Source of the DNA: Streptomyces sp. NBC_01262
Lineage (GTDB): Bacteria > Actinomycetota > Actinomycetes > Streptomycetales > Streptomycetaceae
Direction: 5' to 3'
Length of the DNA: 64,000 bases
Assembly: GCF_036226365.1 (NCBI RefSeq)
Contig: NZ_CP108462.1
Location: forward strand, 5,781,501-5,845,500
The position numbers and the translations under genes are program-made. Shown piece by piece: positions 17,195 through 25,646 of this stretch. The notes beneath the pieces are model-generated. The model had not been told where the DNA came from. It was given only the letters and a program-made list of their open reading frames with translations, and did no database searches. Numbering within the stretch: the stretch's first letter is position 1; every line of letters begins with the position of its first letter.

Positions 17195-20143
17195 TCACAC
17201 GGCGATGTCGGGTGCGGTGGTGTCGGCCTCGCCGAGGAGGCGTCGTACCTCTTCGGCCTCGGGGGAGCCCAGCGCCGTGAACTCCGTGAGAGCGTCGTGC
17301 CAGCATGCGCGAGCGCGGTCGGCCTGGCCGATGGCGTCGAGGGCTTTGCCCAGGAGGGTGAGGGCGTTGGCCTGGCGCCAGGTTCCGCCGATCTGCCGGA
17401 GCAGGACCAGGGACTGTTCGGACAGGGCGGCCGCCTGACGGAAGTTGCCGGAGGCGAGCTGGGCCTCGGCCATGCGGAAGAGGGCCATGCCTTCCCACAT
17501 GGGCTGCCGTGCCTCACGGAAGACCTCCAGCGCCTCGCTGAGGCGGGCGAAGGCCTCGTCGAGGCGGTCGGCGGCCGTGAGGGCGATGGCGAGGGCGTAG
17601 AGCCCGTTGCCGAGCCGGAAACCCGCCTGGAGTTCGCGGTAGAGGACGAGGGCCTGCTCGGCGGAGGCGACGGCCGCCGGGACGTCGCCGAGGGCGATCA
17701 GCGCGCGGGAGAGGTTGCTGAGGGAAGCGGCCTCGCCATGGCGGTTGCCGTCGTCGCGGTAGGCGTCCAGGGCGTAGCGGTAGTAGTCGGAGGCTTCCTC
17801 GTTGCGGCCGCTGTAGGCCGCGATCATCCCGCGCAGGGTGGGGGCGTAGCTGCAGGTGACCGGGTCCTCGGCGGCGAGGCCGAGGACGAGGGCGCGCTTG
17901 GCCTCTTCGTCGGCCTCGTCGAACTGGCCGGCCAGGCCGTGCAGTTGGCCGAGCAGGACCCGGGCGCGGCCCTCGGCGAGGAGCTCGGCGCAGTCGCCGG
18001 TGGTGGTGACCAGCGCGCGGGCGGCCTGCTCGTACTGGCGGGAGTAGACCCCGGACTCCAGCAGGTCCTGGGCGGCGAACAGCAGGTCGGCGCCGCGCCG
18101 GAGCGGTCCGCTGCAGCCGCCGCCGGCGGCCTGCTGTACGGAGGCGAGCAGGCCGGGGGCCTCGGTGAAGAGCCATTCCAGGGCGTCGTCGCGGGTGTCG
18201 AAGGCGGCGCCGGAACGGGCCACGGGCGCCAGGTGGTCCAGGACGCGGTCGCCGGGGTTCTCCAGCTCGTAGGCGTGCGCGGCGGAGGCCAGGTAGAAGT
18301 CGAGCAGGCGCGAGAGCGCCGCGCAGCGCGACTCCTCGGTCTCATGGCGTTCCGCGCAGTCGCGGGCGAACAGCCGCAGCAGGTCGTGGAAGCGGTAGCG
18401 GGCGGGGGCGGCGGATTCGATGAGGCTGATGTCGACTAAGGCCTCAAGGAGTCCTTCGGCGTCGTACAGGTCCATGTCGAGGACGGCGGCCGCCGCGGCC
18501 AGTGAGATGTCGGGGCCGTCGGGGAGGGCGAGGAGCCGGAAGGCGCGGGCCTGCCAGGTGGTGAGCTGGCCGTAGCCGAGTTCGAAGGTGGCTTTGACGG
18601 CGAGGTCGCCTGCCTTGAGCTCGTCCAGGCGGCGGCGTTCGTCACTGAGCTTGCGGGCGAGGAAGGAGACGGTCCAGGTACGGCGGGTGGCCAGCCGGGA
18701 GGCGGCGATGCGGATGGCCAGCGGCAGGAAGCCGCAGGCGGCGACGACGTCCAGGGCGGCCTGGCGCTCACTGGAGACGCGCTCCTCGCCGACGATGCGC
18801 GTGAAGAGCTGGAGTGCTTCCTCGGGACTCATGACGTCCAGGTCCACCAGATGCGCCCCGGCCAGATCCACCATGCGCACGCGGCTCGTTATCAGCGCTG
18901 CGCAACCCGGGGTTCCCGGGAGCAACGGCCTGACCTGCGCGGCGTCGTGGGCGTTGTCGAGCAGGGCCAGGACGCGGCGGCCGGCCAGTGTGGTGCGGTA
19001 CAGCGCGGAGCGGTCGGCCAGGGAGTCCGGTATCGCGGAGTCGGCGATACCCAGCGCGCGCAGGAAGGACGCGAGGACGGCCTCCGGTTCCGCCGGGCGG
19101 GCGTCGGTGCCCTGGAGGTCCACGTACAACTGCCCGTCGGGGAAGGCCTCGCGGGCGGACTGCGCGACATGCACCGCCAGCGTGGTCTTGCCGACGCCGC
19201 CGATGCCGGCCAGGGCGGAGACGGCCATGATGCCGCCGCCGTCCGCCTCGCCGGACGCGGTGGCCAGGTGCTCGCCCAGCTCGCGTACGAAGGCGGCCCG
19301 GCCGGTGAAGTCGGCGACCGTGGCGGGGAGCTGGGCGGGGCGGACGGGCTCGGTCGCGGTCTCCGCCTGGGCGGCGGGGGGCGGCAGCAGCGCCGGGTCG
19401 CCTTCGAGGATGCGCTGGTGGAGGTCGGTGAGCTCGGCGCCGGGGTCGACGCCCAGTTCCACGGCGAGCAGGCGGCGGGTGTCGGCGTAGACGCCCAGCG
19501 CCTCGGCCTGGCGGCCGCTGCGGTACAGGGCGAGCATCAGCAGGGCCCGGAAGCGCTCGCGCAGCGGCTGCTCGGCGGTCAGCGCCGTCAGTTCGGAGAC
19601 GGCTTCGGCATGGCAGCCGACCTGGAGGTCGAGGTCGAGGCGGGTCTCGGTGAGCTGGAGCCGCCATTCGCTGAGGCGGTGGCGCTGCCCCTCGGCGTAC
19701 GGGCCGGGCAGGCCGGCCAGTGGCTCGCCGTCCCACAGGGCGAGGGCCCGGTTGAGTTCGGCGCGCGCCTTGCCCAGGTCGGCGGGGGTGCAGTCGCGGG
19801 CCTTCTCGGCCTCGGCGACATGGCTCTCGGCGACGGTCACATCGAGGCAGCCGGGGTCGGTGTGCAGAAGGTAGCCGCCGTCGACCGTGGCGAGGGCGTC
19901 GGAGCCGAGGACCTTGCGCAGGCGGAACGCGTAACCGCGCAGCGCGGCCAGCGCGGTGGGCGGCGGCTCCTCGCCCCACAGGGCGTCCAGGAGCTCGGCG
20001 GCGGTGGCGGGCCGGCCGCCGCGCAGCAGCAGCGCGGCGAGCAGGGCGCGTTGCTGCGGCGGCATGCCGGTGATCGGCTCGCCGCCGAGCCAGACCCTTA
20101 CCGGGCCGAGGACCGTGAAGCGCAGTCCTGTGCCGCTCTCCAT
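17195..20143 (-). CDS. AfsR-like SARP transcriptional regulator, 982 aa
   Basis: The domain order is that of AfsR: an OmpR-type winged helix (residues 1-95, FTVLGPVRVWLGGEPI at the start), a bacterial transcriptional activator domain (about 100-250), an NB-ARC ATPase with P-loop GIGGVGKTT (about 305-315) and LALLDNAHDA (Walker B), and C-terminal TPR repeats (about 640-970). ATG 20143 is chosen because the winged helix begins within a few residues and GGAGGAAG lies upstream; a longer in-frame extension has no family character. SARPs activate secondary-metabolism or developmental genes, and AfsR itself is phosphorylated by AfsK. The 240-bp gap to the next, divergent gene holds its promoter, in which I see no clear SARP heptamer repeats. 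Confidence 0.9.
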   Translation of the reverse strand: MESGTGLRFTVLGPVRVWLGGEPITGMPPQQRALLAALLLRGGRPATAAELLDALWGEEPPPTALAALRGYAFRLRKVLGSDALATVDGGYLLHTDPGCLDVTVAESHVAEAEKARDCTPADLGKARAELNRALALWDGEPLAGLPGPYAEGQRHRLSEWRLQLTETRLDLDLQVGCHAEAVSELTALTAEQPLRERFRALLMLALYRSGRQAEALGVYADTRRLLAVELGVDPGAELTDLHQRILEGDPALLPPPAAQAETATEPVRPAQLPATVADFTGRAAFVRELGEHLATASGEADGGGIMAVSALAGIGGVGKTTLAVHVAQSAREAFPDGQLYVDLQGTDARPAEPEAVLASFLRALGIADSAIPDSLADRSALYRTTLAGRRVLALLDNAHDAAQVRPLLPGTPGCAALITSRVRMVDLAGAHLVDLDVMSPEEALQLFTRIVGEERVSSERQAALDVVAACGFLPLAIRIAASRLATRRTWTVSFLARKLSDERRRLDELKAGDLAVKATFELGYGQLTTWQARAFRLLALPDGPDISLAAAAAVLDMDLYDAEGLLEALVDISLIESAAPARYRFHDLLRLFARDCAERHETEESRCAALSRLLDFYLASAAHAYELENPGDRVLDHLAPVARSGAAFDTRDDALEWLFTEAPGLLASVQQAAGGGCSGPLRRGADLLFAAQDLLESGVYSRQYEQAARALVTTTGDCAELLAEGRARVLLGQLHGLAGQFDEADEEAKRALVLGLAAEDPVTCSYAPTLRGMIAAYSGRNEEASDYYRYALDAYRDDGNRHGEAASLSNLSRALIALGDVPAAVASAEQALVLYRELQAGFRLGNGLYALAIALTAADRLDEAFARLSEALEVFREARQPMWEGMALFRMAEAQLASGNFRQAAALSEQSLVLLRQIGGTWRQANALTLLGKALDAIGQADRARACWHDALTEFTALGSPEAEEVRRLLGEADTTAPDIAV

Positions 20144-20384
20144 TCCCGCTCTTCCTCCCAGCCCCGCGTTTATCGATCGTTCATCGCCAACCGGAACAGT
20201 GGTCGCCGTGCCAGTTTGCCGTGTCAACCGGTCCGGGTCACCTGTGGGGGGCCCGATCGGCGGGCTCAGCGCGTAAGTGTTACCAGGAATTTGAGGTTCC
20301 GTCTGTGTCGCCGCGGGGGCTTTGCTGTGTGTGTGGGGCCAATTCGATTCGTGTACGTGTGCCGAGGGGAGTGACGGGCTGCCC

Positions 20385-21116
20385 ATGTGCTCACGATGCA
20401 TGCCAGAGGCCGTGAACGGCCCGAACGACCCGAAGGGTGGCAGCGGCGGTCTCCCCGTCGGCGTCCACCGGCTGCCGGGACCGGTGCTGCGGCGCCGCGC
20501 CGCCCGCCAGCCGGACGCGATGCCGTATCTCGGGTGCACCTTCGCCGACCTGGACCGCCGTGCCCGCGCGGTGGCCGCCCGGCTCGGGCGGTCGCTGCCC
20601 CCGGGCAGCCGCGTCCTGCTCTCCTACCCCCAGGGCGTCGACCTGGCCGGTGCCTTCTTCGGCTGCCTCTACGCGGGCATGTCGGCGGTGCCGCTGGCCG
20701 CCGGCGGCAGCCCGGACCGTACGGACACCGTCGCCCGCGCCGTCGCCCTGTGCCGGCCGGCGGCCGTGCTCACCGGCGGCGACGCCTGGACGGCCCTGGC
20801 CGTGGACCGCGGCCGTACGCAGGTCATCGAGGCGGACGGCGCCCGCGTGGGCGGCGAGCCGGTCGAGCGGCTGGCGACCGGATGGCGGCAGGTGGGCGTG
20901 CTGCGCTCCGCCACCGCCTACGAGCGGTATGTCGCGGACGGGCTCGGCGGCGGCCGGCTGGAGGCGGCGCTGCGGCACTGCGATCTGGCCGAACTGCTCG
21001 GCGAGATGGCCCGGGTGTCGGTTCTGGGGACGCCGGAGGAGAGCGTGGGGTGGATCGCGTCCGTCCACGGTGTGGAGGAAGCGGTGTGGCGGATCCTGCT
21101 GCCGGTGGCCACGTAG
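20385..21116 (+). CDS. Truncated fatty-acyl-AMP-ligase-like protein, about 243 aa
   Basis: Residues about 25-115 match the N-terminus of fatty-acyl AMP ligases and related adenylating enzymes (FADLDRRARAVAARL, LLSYPQGVDLAGAFFGCLYAG, AVPLAAGG). The rest lacks the ATP P-loop (SGTTGxPKG), the YGxTE core and the C-terminal lysine domain, so it cannot adenylate. The second half is Arg/Ala-rich and unrecognised. Family members have about 550-600 residues. It may be a decayed gene or a regulatory pseudo-enzyme. The start at ATG 20385 is uncertain, as the nearest GAGGGGAG is about 15 bp away. It is divergent from the AfsR-like gene. Confidence 0.5.
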   Translation: MCSRCMPEAVNGPNDPKGGSGGLPVGVHRLPGPVLRRRAARQPDAMPYLGCTFADLDRRARAVAARLGRSLPPGSRVLLSYPQGVDLAGAFFGCLYAGMSAVPLAAGGSPDRTDTVARAVALCRPAAVLTGGDAWTALAVDRGRTQVIEADGARVGGEPVERLATGWRQVGVLRSATAYERYVADGLGGGRLEAALRHCDLAELLGEMARVSVLGTPEESVGWIASVHGVEEAVWRILLPVAT

Positions 21117-21149
21117 GGCCCGGGTCCGTTCCTGCTTGCCGACGGCTTA

Positions 21150-21164
21150 CTGACGGACCGTCAG
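21150..21164. promoter_or_regulatory. Operator palindrome (site 8), perfect
   Basis: CTGACGGACCGTCAG is identical to site 2 and lies 21 bp before the amidohydrolase start. A GCTACCGT element at 21171 could serve as a -10 region just downstream, making this a classic repressor position. Confidence 0.8.
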
Positions 21165-21185
21165 ATTCGCGCTACCGTGGTCCTC

Positions 21186-22412
21186 ATGGAGACCTTCCCG
21201 CTCATCATTTCGGTGGACGATCACACGGTCGAGCCCCCCAACGTCTGGCGGGACCGTCTCCCGTCGGCCTATCACGACACCGCCCCGCGCATCGTCCGCG
21301 CGCCCCTGAAGTCGATCAGCTTCGTCGGCGGCCGCTTCGCCCCGCGCATGGGCGAGCCCGGCGACGACGGCCCGCTCGCCGACTGGTGGCTCTACGAGGG
21401 CCTGCGCAGGCCGCTCACCCGCCTCGACACGGCCGTCGGCTACAGCAGGGACGAGGTGCGGCTGGAGGCGATCACGTACGAGCAGATGCGGCCCGGCTCG
21501 TACAGCGTCCCCGAGCGGCTGGAGGACATGGACGTCAACCATGTGCAGTCCGCCCTGTGCTTCCCCACCTTCCCGCGCTTTTGCGGGCAGACGTTCACCG
21601 AGGCCAAGGACCACGAGCTGGGGCTGCTGTGCGTGCGCGCCTACAACGACTGGATGGTGGAGGAGTGGTGCGGGCCGCATGCGCGGGGCCGCCTCATACC
21701 GCTGACCCTGATTCCCCTGTGGGACGCGGAACTGGCGGCGGCGGAGGTGCGGCGGAACGCGGCGCGCGGTGTGCGGGCCGTGTGCTTCTCGGAGATCCCC
21801 CCGGCGCTCGGACTGCCGTCCATCCACACCGACGAGTGGGACCCCTTCCTGCGCGCGTGCGACGAGACCGGGACGGTCATCGCCATGCACATCGGGTCGT
21901 CGTCGCGGATGCCCTCCACGTCGGCGGACGCACCGGCGGCGGTCGGCTCCACCATCACCTTCGCCAACTGCTGCTTCTCGATGGTGGACTGGCTGATGTC
22001 GGGCAAGTTCGACCGCTTCCCGAATCTTAAGATCATGTACGCCGAAGGGCAGATCGGCTGGATCCCCTACATCCTTGAGCGGGCGGATGTGGTGTGGGAG
22101 GAGAACCGCGGCTGGGGCGGGGTCGCCGACAAGGTGCTCCGGCCGCCGAGCGAGCTGTTCGCGGAGCACATCTACGGGTGCTTCTTCGACGACGCGGTCG
22201 GGCTGCGCAACCTCGACTCGATCGGGGTCGGTAACGTTCTCTACGAGACCGACTATCCGCACTCGGACTCGACATGGCCGAAGTCCAAGGAGGTCGGGGA
22301 GTCCCAGATGGGGCACCTGGCGCCGGATGTCGTCGACCGGATCGTCCGGGGCAACGCCATCGAGCTGCTCGGCCTGACGGCCGACGGCCTGTGGGCCGAC
22401 GCGCCGGTCTAG
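21186..22412 (+). CDS. Metal-dependent amidohydrolase (PF04909-type TIM barrel), 408 aa
   Basis: The protein belongs to the amidohydrolase_2 group, which includes decarboxylases of the ACMSD type and C-C hydrolases. Metal-site landmarks are the N-terminal SVDDHTVEP (family usually DxHxxxP), a histidine in AMHIGSSS (about residue 237) and the C-terminal YETDYPHSDSTWP with the catalytic Asp. ATG 21186 is preferred over a GTG 9 bp upstream. Actinobacterial degradation clusters often contain several of these next to LLM enzymes, as here, where a gene for one follows after 12 bp. It is under operator site 8. The reaction may be hydrolysis or decarboxylation of a ring-cleavage product. Confidence 0.82.
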   Translation: METFPLIISVDDHTVEPPNVWRDRLPSAYHDTAPRIVRAPLKSISFVGGRFAPRMGEPGDDGPLADWWLYEGLRRPLTRLDTAVGYSRDEVRLEAITYEQMRPGSYSVPERLEDMDVNHVQSALCFPTFPRFCGQTFTEAKDHELGLLCVRAYNDWMVEEWCGPHARGRLIPLTLIPLWDAELAAAEVRRNAARGVRAVCFSEIPPALGLPSIHTDEWDPFLRACDETGTVIAMHIGSSSRMPSTSADAPAAVGSTITFANCCFSMVDWLMSGKFDRFPNLKIMYAEGQIGWIPYILERADVVWEENRGWGGVADKVLRPPSELFAEHIYGCFFDDAVGLRNLDSIGVGNVLYETDYPHSDSTWPKSKEVGESQMGHLAPDVVDRIVRGNAIELLGLTADGLWADAPV

Positions 22413-22424
22413 GCCGCGAAGCCC

Positions 22425-23303
22425 ATGATGACCTACGGCATGCAACTGCCCGTCCAGTCCCAGAGCACCATCTACGCGGAGCCCTGGGAGGCCGAGGCCG
22501 GTGGCCCGGCCGACTTGGTCGAGATCGCGCGGGCGGCGGACCGCCTCCGCTTCGCGTACATCGCCTCGTGCGACCACGTCCTGATCCCGCCGGATCTCGC
22601 GCCCGCGATGAGCGCGACCTGGTACGACCCCGTGGCAACGCTCGCCCATCTCGCCGCGGTCACCACGAACGTACGGCTGCTCAGCCATGTCGCGGTGATC
22701 GGCCTTCGCCACCCCCTCCTCACAGCGAAGCAGTACGCGACGCTGGACCACCTCTCCTGCGGGCGGCTGATCCTCGGGGTGGGCGCGGGGCATGTGCGCG
22801 CGGAGTTCGAGGCGCTGGGGGTGGACTTCGAGCGGCGCGGAGCGGTGCTGGATGCGGCGATCGACGCCGTACGGGCGCTGTGGGCGGCGGGCGGCCAGCT
22901 GCCGGGGCCGGTGCAGGAGCCGGTGCCGGTGTGGGTCGGCGGGTCGTCGCCCGCGGCGGTCCGCAGGGCCGCGCTCAAGGGCGACGGGTGGCTGCCGCAG
23001 GGCGATCCCCGGGACCGGCTGCCCGCGCAGATCGGGCGGATACGCGAGCTGCGCGAGGCCGCCGGGATCGAACGGCCGATCGTGATCGGCGCGATCGCCG
23101 AGCCGCTGTACGTGGGGGAGCCGAGCTGGCCGGTCGGGCGGCGGACGCTGCACGGCAAGGGCGAGGCGATCGCGGAGAGCCTGAGGGCGTACGCGGCCAT
23201 GGGGGTCGGGCAGTTGCAGGTCCGCTTCCGGTGCCGGAGCAGGGGCGAGCTGACGGACCAGATGGAGGCGTTCGCCGGTGAGGTGGCGCCGTACCTCGAC
23301 TAG
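22425..23303 (+). CDS. LLM-class flavin/F420-dependent oxidoreductase, 292 aa
   Basis: This luciferase-like TIM-barrel protein is identified by GDGWLPQGDP (late flavin/F420-site segment), LGVGAGHVRAEFEALGV (about residues 118-135) and PVPVWVGGSSPAAVRRAA. Short members of this size in actinobacteria usually use F420. It starts 12 bp after the amidohydrolase stop, so the two form an operon under site 8. The substrate is unknown. Its stop codon is directly followed by the left end of a MITE-like inverted-repeat element. Confidence 0.82.
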   Translation: MMTYGMQLPVQSQSTIYAEPWEAEAGGPADLVEIARAADRLRFAYIASCDHVLIPPDLAPAMSATWYDPVATLAHLAAVTTNVRLLSHVAVIGLRHPLLTAKQYATLDHLSCGRLILGVGAGHVRAEFEALGVDFERRGAVLDAAIDAVRALWAAGGQLPGPVQEPVPVWVGGSSPAAVRRAALKGDGWLPQGDPRDRLPAQIGRIRELREAAGIERPIVIGAIAEPLYVGEPSWPVGRRTLHGKGEAIAESLRAYAAMGVGQLQVRFRCRSRGELTDQMEAFAGEVAPYLD

Positions 23304-23306
23304 GTC

Positions 23307-23461
23307 CTGTCCGGGCGATCAGGGGCGGTCCAGGCGTCGTCTGGTGCGGTGCATCGCAAGGCGCCGGAATGCCCGCAGGGTGGTTTCCTGTGGGCGTTTC
23401 GGCAACGCGGCGAGGTGCCGTGCCAGGCGGCGAAGGGGCCGTTCATGATCGCCCGGACAGG
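23307..23461. mobile_element. MITE-like element with 16-bp terminal inverted repeats, about 155 bp
   Basis: CCTGTCCGGGCGATCA at 23307-23322 is repeated in exact inverted form at 23446-23461, and the match extends by three more bases with one mismatch. The interior has no gene and its composition is distinct. No clear target-site duplication is seen. A cassette of this kind fits a non-autonomous insertion-sequence relic, but a large regulatory hairpin is an alternative. Confidence 0.5.
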
Positions 23462-23484
23462 GCCTGAGACTGAATGGGGATGCG

Positions 23485-24240
23485 ATGGGCAAGCTGGACG
23501 GCCGGGTCGTACTGATCACCGGCGCGGCGCGTGGCCAGGGTGAGCAGGAGGCGCGGCTCTTCGCGGCGGAGGGCGCGCGGCTCGTCCTCGCGGATGTGCT
23601 GGACGAGCAGGGCCGTGCCGTGGCCGACGAGACCGGCGGGCGGTACGTCCACCTCGACGTGAGCCGGGAGGAGGACTGGGCGGCGGCCGTCGCGCTCGCC
23701 ACCGACACGTACGGCCGGCTGGACGGGCTGGTCAACAACGCCGGGATCCTGCGCTTCAACGAGCTGGCCTCGACCCCGCTGGAGGAGTTCCTGCAGGTCG
23801 TGCAGGTCAACCAGGTCGGCGCGTTTCTCGGCATGCGCAGCGCGATCCCCGCGCTGGAGGCGGCGGGCGGCGGCACGATCGTGAACACGGCCTCGTATGT
23901 CGCGCTCACCGGCATGGCCGGAGTGACCTCGTACGCCGCCTCGAAGGCCGCGATCCTCGGGATGACCCGGGTCGCGGCGATGGAGCTGGCCGGCAAGGGG
24001 ATCCGGGTCAACGCGATGTGCCCGGGGGCGATCGACACACCGATGTCCAACCCCGGGGAGGGCGTCACGAGCGAGGCGCTGGACGCGCTGTACGGCAAGC
24101 TCGTGCCGCTCGCGCGGATCGGCCGCCCGGAGGAGGTGGCGCGCCTCGCGCTCTTCCTGACCAGCGAGGACTCCTCGTACATCACAGGGCAGCCCTTTGT
24201 GATCGACGGCGGCTGGCTGGCCGGGGTGTCGCTGTTCTGA
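23485..24240 (+). CDS. Short-chain dehydrogenase, hydroxysteroid-dehydrogenase-like, 251 aa
   Basis: This is an NAD(P)-dependent SDR. TGAARGQG (residues about 12-19) is the nucleotide-binding glycine motif, NNAG is present, and the catalytic residues are S (NTASYV) and YAASK. VVLITGAARG, VLADVLDEQGR, HLDVSREEDW and DGGW near the C-terminus recall the 3-alpha/20-beta-hydroxysteroid dehydrogenase of Streptomyces; this is family knowledge rather than an alignment. ATG 23485 has GGGGA nearby. It follows the MITE-like element, so whether it is cotranscribed with the upstream operon is unclear. Confidence 0.85.
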   Translation: MGKLDGRVVLITGAARGQGEQEARLFAAEGARLVLADVLDEQGRAVADETGGRYVHLDVSREEDWAAAVALATDTYGRLDGLVNNAGILRFNELASTPLEEFLQVVQVNQVGAFLGMRSAIPALEAAGGGTIVNTASYVALTGMAGVTSYAASKAAILGMTRVAAMELAGKGIRVNAMCPGAIDTPMSNPGEGVTSEALDALYGKLVPLARIGRPEEVARLALFLTSEDSSYITGQPFVIDGGWLAGVSLF

Positions 24241-24268
24241 AGCGCTTTCCCGAAGGTCTCCCAGCTAC

Positions 24269-24283
24269 TTGACGGTCCATCAG
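24269..24283. promoter_or_regulatory. Operator-like palindrome (site 9)
   Basis: TTGACGGTCCATCAG matches the consensus at all but the first base. It lies 63 bp before the LLM gene start. Confidence 0.55.
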
Positions 24284-24309
24284 GTCGGTGGAAGAGTCGT
24301 TTCAGATAT

Positions 24310-24324
24310 CTGACGATGCGTCAG
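24310..24324. promoter_or_regulatory. Operator palindrome (site 10)
   Basis: CTGACGATGCGTCAG is a full consensus match with AT-rich flanks. It is 22 bp before the LLM start, with its centre 41 bp from site 9. Confidence 0.75.
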
Positions 24325-24346
24325 AAAAGCTAGGGACGGTGAACCC

Positions 24347-25474
24347 TTGGAATTCGGCATCTTCGTACAGGGATACGTGCCCAACTTCCGCTCCCAGGTC
24401 GAGCCCGACGCGGAGCACCACGCTCTGATGGAGGAGACCGAGTACGTCATCCAGGCGGACAAGTCGGGCTTCAAGTACGCGTGGTTCAGCGAGCACCACT
24501 TCCTGGACGAGTACTCGCACCTGTCCGCCAACGACGTCTACATCGGCTACCTCACCCACGCCACCGAGCGCATCCACCTGGGCTCCGGCATCTTCAACCC
24601 CCTCCCGGCGGTCAACCACCCGGTGAAGGTCGCCGAGAAGGTCGCCATGCTCGACCATCTCTCCAACCGCCGCTTCGAGTTCGGCACCGGGCGCGGCGCC
24701 GGCAGCCACGAGATCCTCGGCTTCATGCCCGGCGTCACGGACATGAACGCCACCAAGGAGATCTGGGAGGAGACGATCGGCGAATTCCCCAAGATGTGGC
24801 TCCAGGACGAGTACCAGGGCTTCCAGGGCAAGCACTGGTCCCTGCCGCCCCGCAAGGTGCTGCCCAAGCCGTTCGGGGCCTCCCACCCGGCCATGTGGTA
24901 CGCCGCAGGGTCGCCGTCCTCGTACGCGATGGCCGCCCGCAAGGGGCTGGGCGTGCTGGGCTTCAGCGTGCAGAAGGTCTCCGACATGGAGTGGGTCGTC
25001 GACTCCTACAAGACCGCGATCCGCGACGCCGAGCCGATCGGCGGCTATGTCAACGACAACGTCATGGTCACCACGACCGCGATCGTCGCCGAGACCCGCA
25101 AGGAAGCGGTGCGCATCGCCGCGTCCAGCAACCTGAACTACCTGCAGTCGCTGCTCTTCCGCTACCACGACACCTTCCCGCGCCCGGAGTACATCCCGCA
25201 GTGGCCCGAGCTGCTCCCGCAGTACACGGAGGAGCTGGTCGAGATGCTGGTCGACGAGGAACTGATCATCATCGGCGACCCCGACGACGCGCTGGCGCAG
25301 TGCAAGCGCTGGGAGGCGGCGGGCGCGGACCAGCTGTCCTTCGGAATGCCGGTCGGAGTTCCGTACGAGGACACGCTGCGGACGATCCGGCTGGTCGGCG
25401 AACACGTCATCCCGAAGATCGACACGGACCCGGTGCACCGGACGACCCGCTTCCGTGAGGCCGCCGGTCACTGA
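24347..25474 (+). CDS. LLM-class flavin-dependent oxidoreductase (bacterial luciferase-like), 375 aa
   Basis: The full-length luciferase-like monooxygenase fold is present. Landmarks are FSEHHFLDEYSHL (about residues 47-59), LGSGIFNPLPAVNHP, EKVAMLDHLSNRRFEFGTGRG and a C-terminal IIIGDPDDALAQCKRWEAAG. This subgroup generally uses FMNH2 or F420H2 to oxidise hydrophobic substrates. The only plausible start is TTG 24347, because no ATG or GTG lies in frame nearby and the fold begins at once (EFGIFVQGY). Two operators (sites 9, 10) precede it, making it one of the most tightly marked members of the regulon. Confidence 0.85.
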   Translation: MEFGIFVQGYVPNFRSQVEPDAEHHALMEETEYVIQADKSGFKYAWFSEHHFLDEYSHLSANDVYIGYLTHATERIHLGSGIFNPLPAVNHPVKVAEKVAMLDHLSNRRFEFGTGRGAGSHEILGFMPGVTDMNATKEIWEETIGEFPKMWLQDEYQGFQGKHWSLPPRKVLPKPFGASHPAMWYAAGSPSSYAMAARKGLGVLGFSVQKVSDMEWVVDSYKTAIRDAEPIGGYVNDNVMVTTTAIVAETRKEAVRIAASSNLNYLQSLLFRYHDTFPRPEYIPQWPELLPQYTEELVEMLVDEELIIIGDPDDALAQCKRWEAAGADQLSFGMPVGVPYEDTLRTIRLVGEHVIPKIDTDPVHRTTRFREAAGH

Positions 25475-25493
25475 GGCTCCGAGGCTCTGAACG

Positions 25494-25557
25494 GGGCGGC
25501 GTCTTCCCGGACCGCCGCCCGGCCCCCGGCCCGGGGCGGCCCCCGGCGCCGGGGGCC
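25494..25557 (+). terminator. GC-rich hairpins after the LLM gene
   Basis: A stem of 8 bp (GGGCGGCG/CGCCGCCC, 25494-25520) is followed by a 20-bp perfect palindrome at 25538-25557 made of GGCCCCCGGC and its complement. No T-run follows. It probably attenuates or ends transcription between the LLM and deacylase genes. Confidence 0.5.
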
Positions 25558-25579
25558 ACGCCGGGCTGTCCGCCCTCGC

Positions 25580-25636
25580 AAAACCCACCCCGGAAAACCC
25601 ACCCCGGAAAATCCCCCCGGATACCCACCCCGGAAA
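25580..25636 (+). repeat. Short tandem repeat upstream of the deacylase gene
   Basis: Units like ACCCACCCCGGAAA occur about four times, the third diverged, directly before the ribosome-binding site of the gene at 25647. The function is not apparent. Confidence 0.7.
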
Positions 25637-25646
25637 GGGGCAGGCC

